Of a stretch of 64,000 nucleotides of DNA, positions 9,482 through 17,426 are shown one piece after another (positions within the stretch are counted from its first letter, which is position 1; each line of letters begins with the position of its first letter). Location of the stretch: the NCBI GenBank assembly GCA_002342805.1, contig DDQW01000074.1, positions 178,506-242,505 on the forward strand, read 5' to 3'. Source of the stretch: Clostridiales bacterium UBA2432 (GTDB lineage Bacteria; Bacillota; Clostridia; Lachnospirales; Vallitaleaceae). The notes beneath the pieces were generated by a model. It saw nothing but the letters and a program-made list of their open reading frames with translations, was not told where the DNA came from and did no database searches. Position numbers and translations under genes: made by a program.

Positions 9482-10423
9482 ATGGCAGAGAAAAAAGGTT
9501 TTTTTAATAAATTAGTGAGTGGACTTACGAAAACACGAGATCAATTTTTAGGTGGTGTTGAAGAAGTTCTTAAAAATTTCAAGTCCATTGATGAAGAGTT
9601 TTATGAAGAACTTGAAGAAGCATTAATTATGGCAGATTTAGGCGTTCCGACAACAATGACAATTATTGAAGATTTGCGAGTCAAAGTAAAAGAAAGAAAA
9701 CTGACCAATACGGAAGAAGTTCGTCAACTATTAGCGGATGAATTAAAAGAACTTATGCATGTCGATGGAGATGCCTACGATTTTACAAATCAAAAAACAG
9801 TTATATTGGTTATAGGCGTTAACGGAGTAGGTAAGACAACATCAATCGGAAAATTAGCAAGTCAATATAAAGCAGATGGAAAAAAGGTCATGCTTGCAGC
9901 GGCAGATACATTTAGAGCTGCAGCAATCGATCAGTTACAAGAGTGGGCCAGACGAGCGGATGTGCCTATTATTGCACAAGGAGAAAATTCGGATCCTGCA
10001 GCTGTTGTGTTTGATGCTGTTCAATCGGCCAAAGCAAAAAATACAGATATTCTTATTTGCGATACAGCCGGACGACTACATAATAAAAAGAATTTGATGG
10101 ACGAATTAAATAAAATTCATCGGATTATTGCACGCGAATACCCGGATGCACATAAGGAAGTCCTCTTAGTTCTTGATGCTACGACAGGACAGAATGCCTT
10201 ACAACAAGCCAAACTTTTTAAAGAAGTAGCCGATATTACCGGTGTTATTTTAACCAAGCTTGACGGAACGGCCAAAGGTGGTATTGCCATAGCCATTCAA
10301 TCGGATCTTCACCTTCCTGTAAAATACATTGGAGTCGGTGAAGGTATTGATGATATGCGACCATTTGACTCTGACGATTTTGTGGATGCACTCTTTAATA
10401 TTCAACATAATACAAATTCTTAA
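9482..10423 (+). CDS. ftsY: Signal recognition particle receptor FtsY
   Basis: The SRP receptor GTPase, which docks Ffh-bound ribosomes at the membrane. The 313-residue form is essentially the NG domain alone, without the long acidic N-terminal region of E. coli FtsY. Motifs: P-loop GVNGVGKTTSIGKLA, DTFRAAAIDQL, DTAGRLHNKKNLMDEL and TKLDGTAKGG. A basic N-terminus (GFFNKLVSGLTKTRDQF) is the usual lipid-binding helix. It stands between smc and the ylxM-ffh pair, so receptor and particle genes are neighbours. Confidence 0.97.
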   Translation: MAEKKGFFNKLVSGLTKTRDQFLGGVEEVLKNFKSIDEEFYEELEEALIMADLGVPTTMTIIEDLRVKVKERKLTNTEEVRQLLADELKELMHVDGDAYDFTNQKTVILVIGVNGVGKTTSIGKLASQYKADGKKVMLAAADTFRAAAIDQLQEWARRADVPIIAQGENSDPAAVVFDAVQSAKAKNTDILICDTAGRLHNKKNLMDELNKIHRIIAREYPDAHKEVLLVLDATTGQNALQQAKLFKEVADITGVILTKLDGTAKGGIAIAIQSDLHLPVKYIGVGEGIDDMRPFDSDDFVDALFNIQHNTNS

Positions 10424-10431
10424 TATTTCTA

Positions 10432-10460
10432 TTGACAAAGCTGCTTTTTCTCTGTATAAT
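10432..10460 (+). promoter_or_regulatory. Consensus sigma-A promoter for ylxM-ffh
   Basis: A perfect TTGACA (10432-10437), 17-base spacer and perfect TATAAT (10455-10460). It gives ylxM-ffh its own strong promoter only nine bases after the ftsY stop. Confidence 0.88.
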
Positions 10461-10503
10461 ACCGACTGTAAAGTAATTATACTTGACAGGCAAGGTGAGA
10501 GCA

Positions 10504-10839
10504 ATGGATGACTTAGGATATAAAACAATGTTATATGATTTCTACGGCAATATGATGACAAAGCGTCAAAAAGAAGTCTATGAAGAATATTATCTTAATG
10601 ATTTGTCTCTCGGAGAAATAGCTCAGAAGTTAAATATAAGTCGGGCAGCTGTCCATGATAATATAAAACGGAGTGAAAAAGCTCTAGAAAACTATGAACA
10701 ATCCCTGGGATTGATTCATCAGTTTCAGGAAAACCAACTACTATTGGGAAAAATATTGAGTCTTACAGAGGAAGCGGATGCACCACTTGCGCTTCAATCT
10801 ATACGGGGACTCGTATCCGAAGTACTTAAAAATCTATAG
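10504..10839 (+). CDS. ylxM: YlxM-family helix-turn-helix protein linked to the SRP
   Basis: A 111-residue protein with a sigma-70 region 4-like helix-turn-helix: LSLGEIAQKLNISRAAVHDN near residues 35-54, preceded by MTKRQKEVYEEYY. The family (YlxM, p13) almost always precedes ffh and has been proposed to affect SRP function; its exact role is unsettled. ATG 10504 is chosen because the GGTGAGA upstream lies at ribosome-binding distance and an upstream TTG at 10483 would add seven residues over it. Confidence 0.88.
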   Translation: MDDLGYKTMLYDFYGNMMTKRQKEVYEEYYLNDLSLGEIAQKLNISRAAVHDNIKRSEKALENYEQSLGLIHQFQENQLLLGKILSLTEEADAPLALQSIRGLVSEVLKNL

Positions 10840-10873
10840 AACAATAGATCACAAAGCATAGAAAGGATTACAA

Positions 10874-12217
10874 ATGGCATTCGAAAGTTTATCAGATAGA
10901 TTTCAGAATATATTCGCTGGATTAAAGCGTAAAGGAAAACTCAGTGAAGCAGATGTCAAAGCTGCTATGCGCGAAGTTAAAATGGCATTACTTGAAGCTG
11001 ATGTTAACTTTAAAGTGGTTAAGCAATTTGTTAACAGTGTTCGCGAACGCGCAGTTGGCGTCGAAGTATTAGATTCATTAACGCCGGGACAGCAGGTTAT
11101 TAAGATTGTTAATGAAGAGATGGTTAAGCTTATGGGCGATGAATCTGATGAGGCGCTAACATTTGCTAAAGAACCGCCAACAATTTATATGATGGTTGGT
11201 TTGCAAGGTGCCGGAAAGACAACATCGACAGCGAAAATTGCCGGTTTACTTAAGAAAAAAGGTAAAAAACCATTATTAGTAGCCTGTGATATTTATCGAC
11301 CGGCTGCAATTAAGCAATTACAAGTGGTGGGTGGACAAATCGATGTTCCTGTTTTTGAAATGGGACAGAATAAACCACTCGATATTGCAAAAGCTGCGAT
11401 TGAACATGGTAAAAAGAACGGAAATGATGTCATTATTCTTGATACTGCCGGACGTTTACATATAGATGAAACCATGATGGATGAACTTGTTGAGATTAAA
11501 GCAAATGTTAATCCGCACCAAATCCTTTTAGTCGTTGATGCCATGACCGGACAAGATGCTGTCAATGTGGCTGAGACATTCAATCAACAACTTGAAATTG
11601 ATGGAGTGATTTTAACTAAGCTTGATGGAGATACTCGAGGTGGAGCGGCCTTATCGGTTAAGGCGGTTACCGGAAAACCAATTAAGTTCGCCTGTGTCGG
11701 TGAAAAACTGACCGATGTTGAAATATTCCATGCAGATCGTATGGCGTCCCGTATTTTGGGTATGGGTGATGTATTAACATTGATTGAAAAGGCAAGTGAA
11801 TCCATCGATGAAGATAAAGCAAGAGAAATGGAACGAAAGTTCAAGAAAGCTGAATTTTCTTTTGATGATTTCTTAGAACAAATGCAACAAATAAAAAAAA
11901 TGGGGTCCTTGAATGATATTATGGGTATGATACCCGGAATGGGACAACAGATGAAAAATGTTCAAGTTGATGAAAAAGAACTGGCAAAGATGGAAGCAAT
12001 GATTTTATCCATGACACCGGCCGAACGTCGTAACCCGGATCTTATGAACTTGTCACGTAAAAAACGTATTGCGGCAGGTTCAGGTAATGAGATGGCTACT
12101 GTGAATCGTTTCATCAAACAATTCGAACAATCAAAAAAAATGATGAAACAAATGAGCGGTATGATGAAAGGCAAAAAAGGTAAAAAAGGGATGTTTAATA
12201 TGCCCTTTATGAAATAA
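10874..12217 (+). CDS. ffh: Signal recognition particle protein Ffh
   Basis: SRP54 GTPase that binds signal peptides at the ribosome. The 447-residue protein has the N domain, G domain with GLQGAGKTTSTAKIAG, DIYRPAAIKQL, DTAGRLHIDETMMDEL and TKLDGDTRGG, and a methionine-rich M domain from about residue 300 that contains the RNA-binding stretch MTPAERRNP and the C-terminal MMKQMSGMMKGKK. Good AAAGGA ribosome binding site. The SRP RNA gene is not in the window. Confidence 0.98.
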   Translation: MAFESLSDRFQNIFAGLKRKGKLSEADVKAAMREVKMALLEADVNFKVVKQFVNSVRERAVGVEVLDSLTPGQQVIKIVNEEMVKLMGDESDEALTFAKEPPTIYMMVGLQGAGKTTSTAKIAGLLKKKGKKPLLVACDIYRPAAIKQLQVVGGQIDVPVFEMGQNKPLDIAKAAIEHGKKNGNDVIILDTAGRLHIDETMMDELVEIKANVNPHQILLVVDAMTGQDAVNVAETFNQQLEIDGVILTKLDGDTRGGAALSVKAVTGKPIKFACVGEKLTDVEIFHADRMASRILGMGDVLTLIEKASESIDEDKAREMERKFKKAEFSFDDFLEQMQQIKKMGSLNDIMGMIPGMGQQMKNVQVDEKELAKMEAMILSMTPAERRNPDLMNLSRKKRIAAGSGNEMATVNRFIKQFEQSKKMMKQMSGMMKGKKGKKGMFNMPFMK

Positions 12218-12303
12218 TTCGGTATTAAGCAATTTTGCTTTATATAAATTTTTATAAATGATTTAAATAAATCATATCATTATAACAATAGGAGGTGAAA
12301 AAC

Positions 12304-12549
12304 ATGGCAGTAAGAATGAGATTAAAGAGAATGGGTGCAAAAAAAGCTCCTTTTTATAGAATCGTAGTTGCTGATTCAAGATCACCAAGAGATGGTAAGT
12401 TTATTGAGCAAGTAGGTTATTATGATCCTACAAAAGAGCCTGCTGAAATCAAGGTTGATGAAGAAATTGCAAAAAAATGGCTTTCAACAGGTGCTCAACC
12501 ATCAGAAACAGTAAAAAAATTACTTAAAATTGCTGGTGTAACTGAGTAA
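12304..12549 (+). CDS. rpsP: 30S ribosomal protein S16
   Basis: An 81-residue protein starting MAVRMRLKRMGAKKAPFYRI, the typical S16 N-terminus; AGGAGG lies 7 bases before ATG 12304. An in-frame GTG at 12295 is ignored because it overlaps the binding site. First gene of the rpsP-khpA-rimM-trmD-rplS ribosomal cluster, 86 bases after ffh. The AT-rich upstream gap must hold its promoter, but I see no convincing pair of hexamers. Confidence 0.97.
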   Translation: MAVRMRLKRMGAKKAPFYRIVVADSRSPRDGKFIEQVGYYDPTKEPAEIKVDEEIAKKWLSTGAQPSETVKKLLKIAGVTE

Positions 12550-12586
12550 TAGTGTCATTTGCCAATAGGCAAAGGAGGTTCAACTT

Positions 12587-12814
12587 ATGAAAGAACTTGT
12601 TGAAGTGATTGCAAAAGCACTTGTTGATAATCCTGATGCAGTTGAAGTTCGAGCCGTAGAAGGCGAAAAATCAACAGTACTTGAATTAAAAGTTGCTCCT
12701 GAAGATATGGGAAAAGTTATCGGTAAACAAGGTCGAATTGCTAAGGCAATTCGTACTGTTGTTAAGGCTGCAGCTACAAAATCCGATAAACGTGTTGTTG
12801 TCGAAATTATGTAG
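12587..12814 (+). CDS. khpA: KH-domain RNA-binding protein KhpA (YlqC)
   Basis: A 75-residue single KH domain with the GxxG loop in MGKVIGKQGRIAKAIR. KhpA partners with KhpB/Jag in other Firmicutes to bind RNAs and influence cell elongation and division; here this is family knowledge. AAAGGAGG precedes the start, and the gene lies between rpsP and rimM as in most Firmicutes. Confidence 0.94.
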   Translation: MKELVEVIAKALVDNPDAVEVRAVEGEKSTVLELKVAPEDMGKVIGKQGRIAKAIRTVVKAAATKSDKRVVVEIM

Positions 12815-12859
12815 TCTGTAGTTGAGTAACAATTCCTATGATGAATTGCAGCTTAAGTT

Positions 12860-12912
12860 AAGTACCAAAAGTATATCGGGTTGGTCGACACGATTCAATG
12901 CTTTTGGTACTT
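12860..12912 (+). other. Long-loop inverted repeat between khpA and rimM
   Basis: AAGTACCAAAAG (12860-12871) is exactly complementary to CTTTTGGTACTT (12901-12912), with a 29-base loop. A few T residues follow. It may be a weak terminator or attenuator that separates rpsP-khpA from rimM-trmD, or an RNA-processing site. It lies in a 132-base gap without a gene. Confidence 0.6.
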
Positions 12913-12946
12913 TTATGATGCTCTAGGAAAGTTTTGAGGTGGATCA

Positions 12947-13456
12947 ATGGATTATATCCAAATTGGGAAAGTGGCAAACACCCATGGTGTACGTGGAGAA
13001 TTAAAAATTTTTCCGCTAACGGATGACATAAGGCGATTTGAGTTGCTCAAACATATACGTATTGAAAATAATAACCGTATTTTTAATTGCACCATTACCG
13101 GGGTTAAATATTTTAAAAATCTTGTTATTTTGCAGTTGAAAGAAGTTCAAAATATGAACGAAGCCTTAGAACTTAAAGGTGGAACCCTATTGATTCCTAT
13201 GGATGAAGCACTTCCTCTATCAGAAGATGAGAATTACATATTTGAAATGATCGGTCTGCTTGCCAAAGAAGAAGATGGAACAGAACTTGGACGTTTGAAA
13301 GAAGTTTTAGAAACAGGAACACATGATATTTATGTGATTGATGATGGTAGTAAACACGGACTTATGATTCCGGCCATTAAAGAATTTGTGACTGAAGTAA
13401 ATGTAGAAGAAGGATACTTAATTGTGAAGCTAATTGAAGGATTGAAAGGGTTATAA
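12947..13456 (+). CDS. rimM: Ribosome maturation factor RimM
   Basis: Assists assembly of the 30S head and binds S19. The 169-residue protein opens with the family signature IGKVANTHGVRGELKI, followed by a PRC-barrel C-terminal domain (EMIGLLAKEEDGTELGRLKEVL onwards, with HDIYVI). GAGGTG ribosome binding site before ATG 12947. One base separates its stop from trmD, the usual order. Confidence 0.95.
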   Translation: MDYIQIGKVANTHGVRGELKIFPLTDDIRRFELLKHIRIENNNRIFNCTITGVKYFKNLVILQLKEVQNMNEALELKGGTLLIPMDEALPLSEDENYIFEMIGLLAKEEDGTELGRLKEVLETGTHDIYVIDDGSKHGLMIPAIKEFVTEVNVEEGYLIVKLIEGLKGL

Positions 13457-13457
13457 A

Positions 13458-14204
13458 ATGCGATTTCATGTATTAACACTTTTTCCTGAACATATAGATG
13501 AAGGTTTAAATAGTAGTATTATAAAAAGAGCCCGTGAAAATGGTTTGATTGATTTAAATCTTGTGAATATACGCGATTTTTCAAAAAACAAACATAAGAC
13601 AGTGGATGATTATCCTTATGGTGGTGGTGCCGGCATGGTCATGCAAGCCGGACCCATTATTGATGCTTATGCCCAGGTAAAAAAAGAATATCCTAATGTA
13701 AAACGTGTCATTTACCTCTCGCCCCAAGGACAAACACTCAATCAAGAAAAAGTCCTTGAATTGGCACAGGAAGATGAGCTCTTGTTTATTTGTGGGCACT
13801 ATGAAGGCATTGACGAACGCGTTATTGAGTCAATAGTGACAGAAGAGTTATCCATTGGGGATTATGTACTTACCGGGGGAGAAATGGCTGCAATGGTCGT
13901 TATTGACGCTGTGAGTCGTCATGTGGAGGGCGTGCTATCAAACTCAGTTTCTGCAGATGTGGAATCCTTTGATAATGGCTTGTTGGAATATCCCCAGTAT
14001 ACGCGTCCGGCAGATTATGAAGGTCAGACCGTTCCGGATGTTTTATTATCCGGAAATCATCAAAAGATTGAACAATTTCGCCATGAGCAATCGCTGATAC
14101 GGACAGCGAAAAAACGTCCGGATTTATTACGGTATGCAGTACTTTCGCAAGAGGATAAAATCTTCTTAAAAAAGACTTGTCATATAGATACAAATATGCT
14201 ATAG
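13458..14204 (+). CDS. trmD: tRNA (guanine-N1)-methyltransferase TrmD
   Basis: Methylates G37 of tRNAs next to the anticodon using S-adenosylmethionine, preventing frameshifts. The 248-residue SPOUT-fold protein shows YPYGGGAGMVMQAGPI, LSPQGQTLNQ, CGHYEGIDERV and IGDYVLTGGE, the residues that build the trefoil-knot cofactor site. Directly joined to rimM and followed by rplS. Confidence 0.97.
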   Translation: MRFHVLTLFPEHIDEGLNSSIIKRARENGLIDLNLVNIRDFSKNKHKTVDDYPYGGGAGMVMQAGPIIDAYAQVKKEYPNVKRVIYLSPQGQTLNQEKVLELAQEDELLFICGHYEGIDERVIESIVTEELSIGDYVLTGGEMAAMVVIDAVSRHVEGVLSNSVSADVESFDNGLLEYPQYTRPADYEGQTVPDVLLSGNHQKIEQFRHEQSLIRTAKKRPDLLRYAVLSQEDKIFLKKTCHIDTNML

Positions 14205-14280
14205 TATGTAATTGTGAGTACGGATGTTCCGCTGGTAAGACGTTTATTAAAGAACATCTATGATGGAAGGAGGTTGACTC
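14205..14280 (+). promoter_or_regulatory. Candidate L19-type ribosomal protein leader
   Basis: The 76 bases between trmD and rplS contain GATGTTC (14223-14229) complementary to GAACATC (14252-14258), followed shortly by GGAAGGAGG. An autoregulatory L19 leader is known upstream of rplS in low-GC Gram-positives. The position fits, but I could not match the known consensus structure. Confidence 0.35.
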
Positions 14281-14628
14281 ATGAACGCAATCATTAGAGA
14301 AATCGAACAAGAACAATTAAAGACTGACATTGCAGATTTTAATGTTGGAGATACAATTCGTGTATATGCTAAGATTAAAGAAGGTACACGCGAGAGAGTT
14401 CAGATGTTTGAAGGAACAGTTCTTAAGAGACAAAATGGCGGCAATAGAGAAACTTTTACAGTACGTAGAATTTCTTATGGCGTTGGAGTTGAAAAGACGT
14501 GGCCTTTACATTCACCAAATCTTGATCGTATCGAAGTTGTTCGTCGTGGTAAAGTTCGACGTGCAAGACTTCATTATTTACGAGATCGAATTGGTAAAAA
14601 AGCAAAAGTTAAAGAAAAGATGTCATAA
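14281..14628 (+). CDS. rplS: 50S ribosomal protein L19
   Basis: A 115-residue L19 with the family motifs FNVGDTIRVYAKIKEGTRER, QMFEGTVLKRQNGG, ETFTVRRISYGVGVE and the C-terminal VRRAKLHYLRDR-like stretch. It lies at the interface of the subunits. A very good GGAAGGAGG site precedes ATG 14281, and a terminator follows. Confidence 0.97.
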   Translation: MNAIIREIEQEQLKTDIADFNVGDTIRVYAKIKEGTRERVQMFEGTVLKRQNGGNRETFTVRRISYGVGVEKTWPLHSPNLDRIEVVRRGKVRRARLHYLRDRIGKKAKVKEKMS

Positions 14629-14640
14629 AAGAGTTATTCA

Positions 14641-14668
14641 AAAAGAGCTATGCAATAGCTCTTTTTTT
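14641..14668 (+). terminator. Intrinsic terminator after rplS
   Basis: AAAAGAGCTA pairs with TAGCTCTTTT around a five-base loop, followed by more T residues. It separates the ribosomal cluster from lepB-rbgA. Confidence 0.88.
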
Positions 14669-14681
14669 AATGTGTGTAATA

Positions 14682-14690
14682 TGGTATTAT
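14682..14690 (+). promoter_or_regulatory. Possible extended -10 promoter for lepB
   Basis: TGG directly before TATTAT (14685-14690) forms an extended -10 element 37 bases before the lepB start and just behind the rplS terminator. No clear -35 is visible. Confidence 0.4.
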
Positions 14691-14727
14691 ATAGTAGACA
14701 AAAAATTACCCGGTGGAGGAATTAGAT

Positions 14728-15273
14728 ATGTTTGAACAGCTTAATATTGATGAGTTAAAAAAATTTATCAAAGATATTTTCGTGATTGTTATGAGTGTTT
14801 TTCTTATCAGTTCCTTTGTGGCCCAACCAACAACGGTTGAAGGTAATTCTATGCTTCCAACCCTCTACGATGCAGATCAATTAATTATTGAAAAACTAAG
14901 TCTTCGATTCACACCTTTTGAGCGCTATGATATTATCGTTTTTCCCTATAATAATGATCGAAGCAAATACTATATTAAACGTATTATTGGATTACCGGGT
15001 GAAGTGATAGATATAAAAAACGGTAAAATCTTTGTTAATGATCTGGAGTTAAATGAACCTATTCAACTTGATATCATAAAAGATTTAGGAACCCAAGATT
15101 ATCCGATTACCATTCCTGAAAAGACTTTTTTTGTTATGGGAGATAATCGAAATCATAGTCGGGACAGTCGTTATGTAGATGTTGGCCTCATCAAGGAAGA
15201 AGATGTTATCGGAAAAGGATTTTTTCGAATATATCCTTTTTCTAATGTAGGTTTTTTAGAGATAGAAGATTAA
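14728..15273 (+). CDS. lepB: Signal peptidase I
   Basis: Membrane serine protease that removes signal peptides from exported proteins. The 181-residue protein has one N-terminal membrane helix (about residues 16-33). The catalytic serine is S41 in EGNSMLPTL and the general base lysine is K84 in YYIKRIIGLPGE; GDNRNHSRDSR is the conserved box E. ATG 14728 is preferred over GTG 14713 because GGTGGAGG covers the latter. It is followed by rbgA after 16 bases, the common order rplS-lepB-rbgA. Secreted proteins in this window, such as the 5'-nucleotidase, would be substrates. Confidence 0.95.
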   Translation: MFEQLNIDELKKFIKDIFVIVMSVFLISSFVAQPTTVEGNSMLPTLYDADQLIIEKLSLRFTPFERYDIIVFPYNNDRSKYYIKRIIGLPGEVIDIKNGKIFVNDLELNEPIQLDIIKDLGTQDYPITIPEKTFFVMGDNRNHSRDSRYVDVGLIKEEDVIGKGFFRIYPFSNVGFLEIED

Positions 15274-15289
15274 GCAAGAAGGAGAACAA

Positions 15290-16183
15290 ATGAATATACA
15301 GTGGTACCCTGGACATATGACAAAAGCAAAGCGTATGATGCAAGATAGCATCAAATTAATTGACTGTGTGGTTGAGCTATTAGATGCAAGAATTCCCATA
15401 AGCAGTCAAAATCCTGACTTACCAAAGATCGCCAATGGTAAACCGAGGTTAATTTTATTAACAAAAATGGATCTAGCTGATCCTAACAAAACCAATCAAT
15501 GGATTGAGTATTTTAAAAAACAAGGTATTGTTGCAATGCCGGTGAATGCTCGTGACGGACAAAACATGAATAAAGTTGTCCCTCAAATACACGAAGTATG
15601 TAAAGAACGTATCGAAAGAAATAAAAAAAGAGGCTTAATAAATAAGCCCTTGCGAATTATGGTTGCCGGAATTCCCAATGTAGGCAAGTCAACATTTATT
15701 AATAAACTCGTTGGAAAATCAAGTACAAAGACAGGAAATAAACCGGGTGTAACAAAAGGAAAACAATGGATTAAAATAAAAAAAGGTCTGGAGTTATTAG
15801 ACACGCCGGGAATCTTATGGCCAAAGTTTGAAGATCAAACAGTAGGGGCGCACTTAGCATTTGTTGGCAGTATTAAAGATGATATTTTAGATACAACCAC
15901 ATTGGCTTATGAGCTAATTAGCCATTTGATGGACTTATACCCAAAAGCGTTGAAAGAGGCTTTTCCAAATGTTGAATTTATTGAAGGTGATGAGCTAAAG
16001 CCTGCATATAAATTATTGGAAGCCTTTGCCATAGAACGTCATTACTTACAAGAAAAAAACACCCCCGATACGAATCGCATGGGAAAAAATCTTTTAGATG
16101 ATTTTCGTGCCGGGCGATTCGGAAGAATGTCGATTGACAAAATTCCGACAGATAAAATTTCAGATACCAAAGCTAACGTTTAA
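15290..16183 (+). CDS. rbgA: Ribosome biogenesis GTPase RbgA (YlqF)
   Basis: A 297-residue circularly permuted GTPase: the G4 motif LLTKMDLAD comes first (near residue 57), then G1 GIPNVGKSTFINKL and G3 LLDTPGILWPKF, plus the N-terminal IQWYPGHMTKAKR. It is needed for late assembly of the 50S subunit. rnhB, which often follows rbgA in Firmicutes, is absent here and an NAD(P)H-dependent flavoprotein follows instead. Confidence 0.96.
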   Translation: MNIQWYPGHMTKAKRMMQDSIKLIDCVVELLDARIPISSQNPDLPKIANGKPRLILLTKMDLADPNKTNQWIEYFKKQGIVAMPVNARDGQNMNKVVPQIHEVCKERIERNKKRGLINKPLRIMVAGIPNVGKSTFINKLVGKSSTKTGNKPGVTKGKQWIKIKKGLELLDTPGILWPKFEDQTVGAHLAFVGSIKDDILDTTTLAYELISHLMDLYPKALKEAFPNVEFIEGDELKPAYKLLEAFAIERHYLQEKNTPDTNRMGKNLLDDFRAGRFGRMSIDKIPTDKISDTKANV

Positions 16184-16217
16184 GAGAGAGCATAGAGAGA
16201 GTAAAGGAGAGCATATT

Positions 16218-17426
16218 ATGGGAAATGAAACGATGAAAGATGTAGTTATTATAGGAAATGGTATTGCAGGTGTTACTGCAGCTGAGACAATACGAAAAGA
16301 GGATACACAGGTCAATATTACAATTATTGACCGGGAAAAATATCCGGTCTACTATAAACCCATGTTATCGAAATTTATCGGTCAAGATAAACTTCCAAGT
16401 ACATTTTTTGTAAGGAAAGAAACATGGTATGAGGAAAACAGTATTCGACTTATGTCAGAATATGAAGTGACAGATATTGATGATTCAAAGCGACAAGTGT
16501 ATATTACAAATGGTCATGATGAGACAAGTTTACACTATGACAAATTGATTATAGCAGCAGGAAGTTATTGCTTTGTACCACCTATTGAGAACAATCACTT
16601 GGAAAATGTCTTCACATTACGTACATACGATGATGCGTTAAGAATTAAACAAGTCATGAAAGAACACCATAAAGCGACAGTAATCGGCGGTGGATTACTG
16701 GGCCTAGAGTTAGCAGCACAACTGCATCAAGCAGGAATGGAAGTGACGGTTGTTGAAATTATGGAACGCTTACTTCCCATACAACTTGATCAAAAAGGTG
16801 CAGAAATTTTGGAGAACGGGTTTGATGTCGAACGAATGAATGTTCTCAAAGGAACAGGCGTAAAGCGCTTCTTAGGGGATAAAAAAGTTACCGGTGTTGA
16901 GACGATAGACGGTCATACGATAGAATCGGATCTTGTGATGATATCTGCAGGCGTGAGAATTGATCCAAAGATTGCAAAAATGCTAGATCTTGATTTTGAC
17001 AAAGCAATTATCGTTAATAAACATATGCAAACCAGTAAAGAGCATATCTATGCTTGTGGAGACTGCGTATGTTTTGAAGGACACAATTTTGCGATTTGGC
17101 CGGAAGCCCTTTCGCAAGGACAAGTCGCCGGACAAAATGTTGTAGGAAAGAATGAAGCATATGAACATTTTGTTCCATCAACAATTCTTCACGCAATGGG
17201 GCTGAATATTTTCTCAATAGGTGAGATGGAAGTTGATGAAGATGAAGAGGGCATTTCAATATTAAATTATGAGAATAAAAATGCAGGTATTTACAAACGT
17301 ATGAATTTTAAGGAGGATGTACTTATCGGTGGAATTCTAGTGAATGACCAACGTAAAGCAAAGTTTCTCCTAAAAGGAATCAAAGAGGGCGCAGCATTAA
17401 AGGACTTGTATGAGGTGCTGCAATAA
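16218..17426 (+). CDS. FAD/NAD(P)-dependent oxidoreductase, NADH:rubredoxin-oxidoreductase-like
   Basis: A 402-residue two-dinucleotide-fold flavoprotein. FAD-binding VIIGNGIAGVTAAETIR lies at residues 9-25, the NAD-binding fold is TVIGGGLLGLELAAQL near residue 154, and IYACGDCVCFEG is the C-terminal FAD contact. The closest remembered relatives are clostridial NADH:rubredoxin oxidoreductases and NirB-type reductases, which pass electrons to rubredoxin for oxygen or peroxide detoxification; the substrate here is not proven and no rubredoxin gene is near. ATG 16218 follows AAAGGAGAG; an earlier frame from 16098 would overlap rbgA. The stop shares a base with the start of the next gene. Confidence 0.85.
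   Translation: MGNETMKDVVIIGNGIAGVTAAETIRKEDTQVNITIIDREKYPVYYKPMLSKFIGQDKLPSTFFVRKETWYEENSIRLMSEYEVTDIDDSKRQVYITNGHDETSLHYDKLIIAAGSYCFVPPIENNHLENVFTLRTYDDALRIKQVMKEHHKATVIGGGLLGLELAAQLHQAGMEVTVVEIMERLLPIQLDQKGAEILENGFDVERMNVLKGTGVKRFLGDKKVTGVETIDGHTIESDLVMISAGVRIDPKIAKMLDLDFDKAIIVNKHMQTSKEHIYACGDCVCFEGHNFAIWPEALSQGQVAGQNVVGKNEAYEHFVPSTILHAMGLNIFSIGEMEVDEDEEGISILNYENKNAGIYKRMNFKEDVLIGGILVNDQRKAKFLLKGIKEGAALKDLYEVLQ

Noticed and set aside
12258..12275. ATGATTT/AAATCAT hairpin before rpsP
   Set aside because: Seven A-T-rich pairs with a four-base loop in a very AT-rich gap; could easily arise by chance and has no T-run.
16098..16217. Earlier in-frame start of the rubredoxin-reductase-like gene
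   Set aside because: It lies within rbgA and AAAGGAGAG is placed perfectly for ATG 16218.
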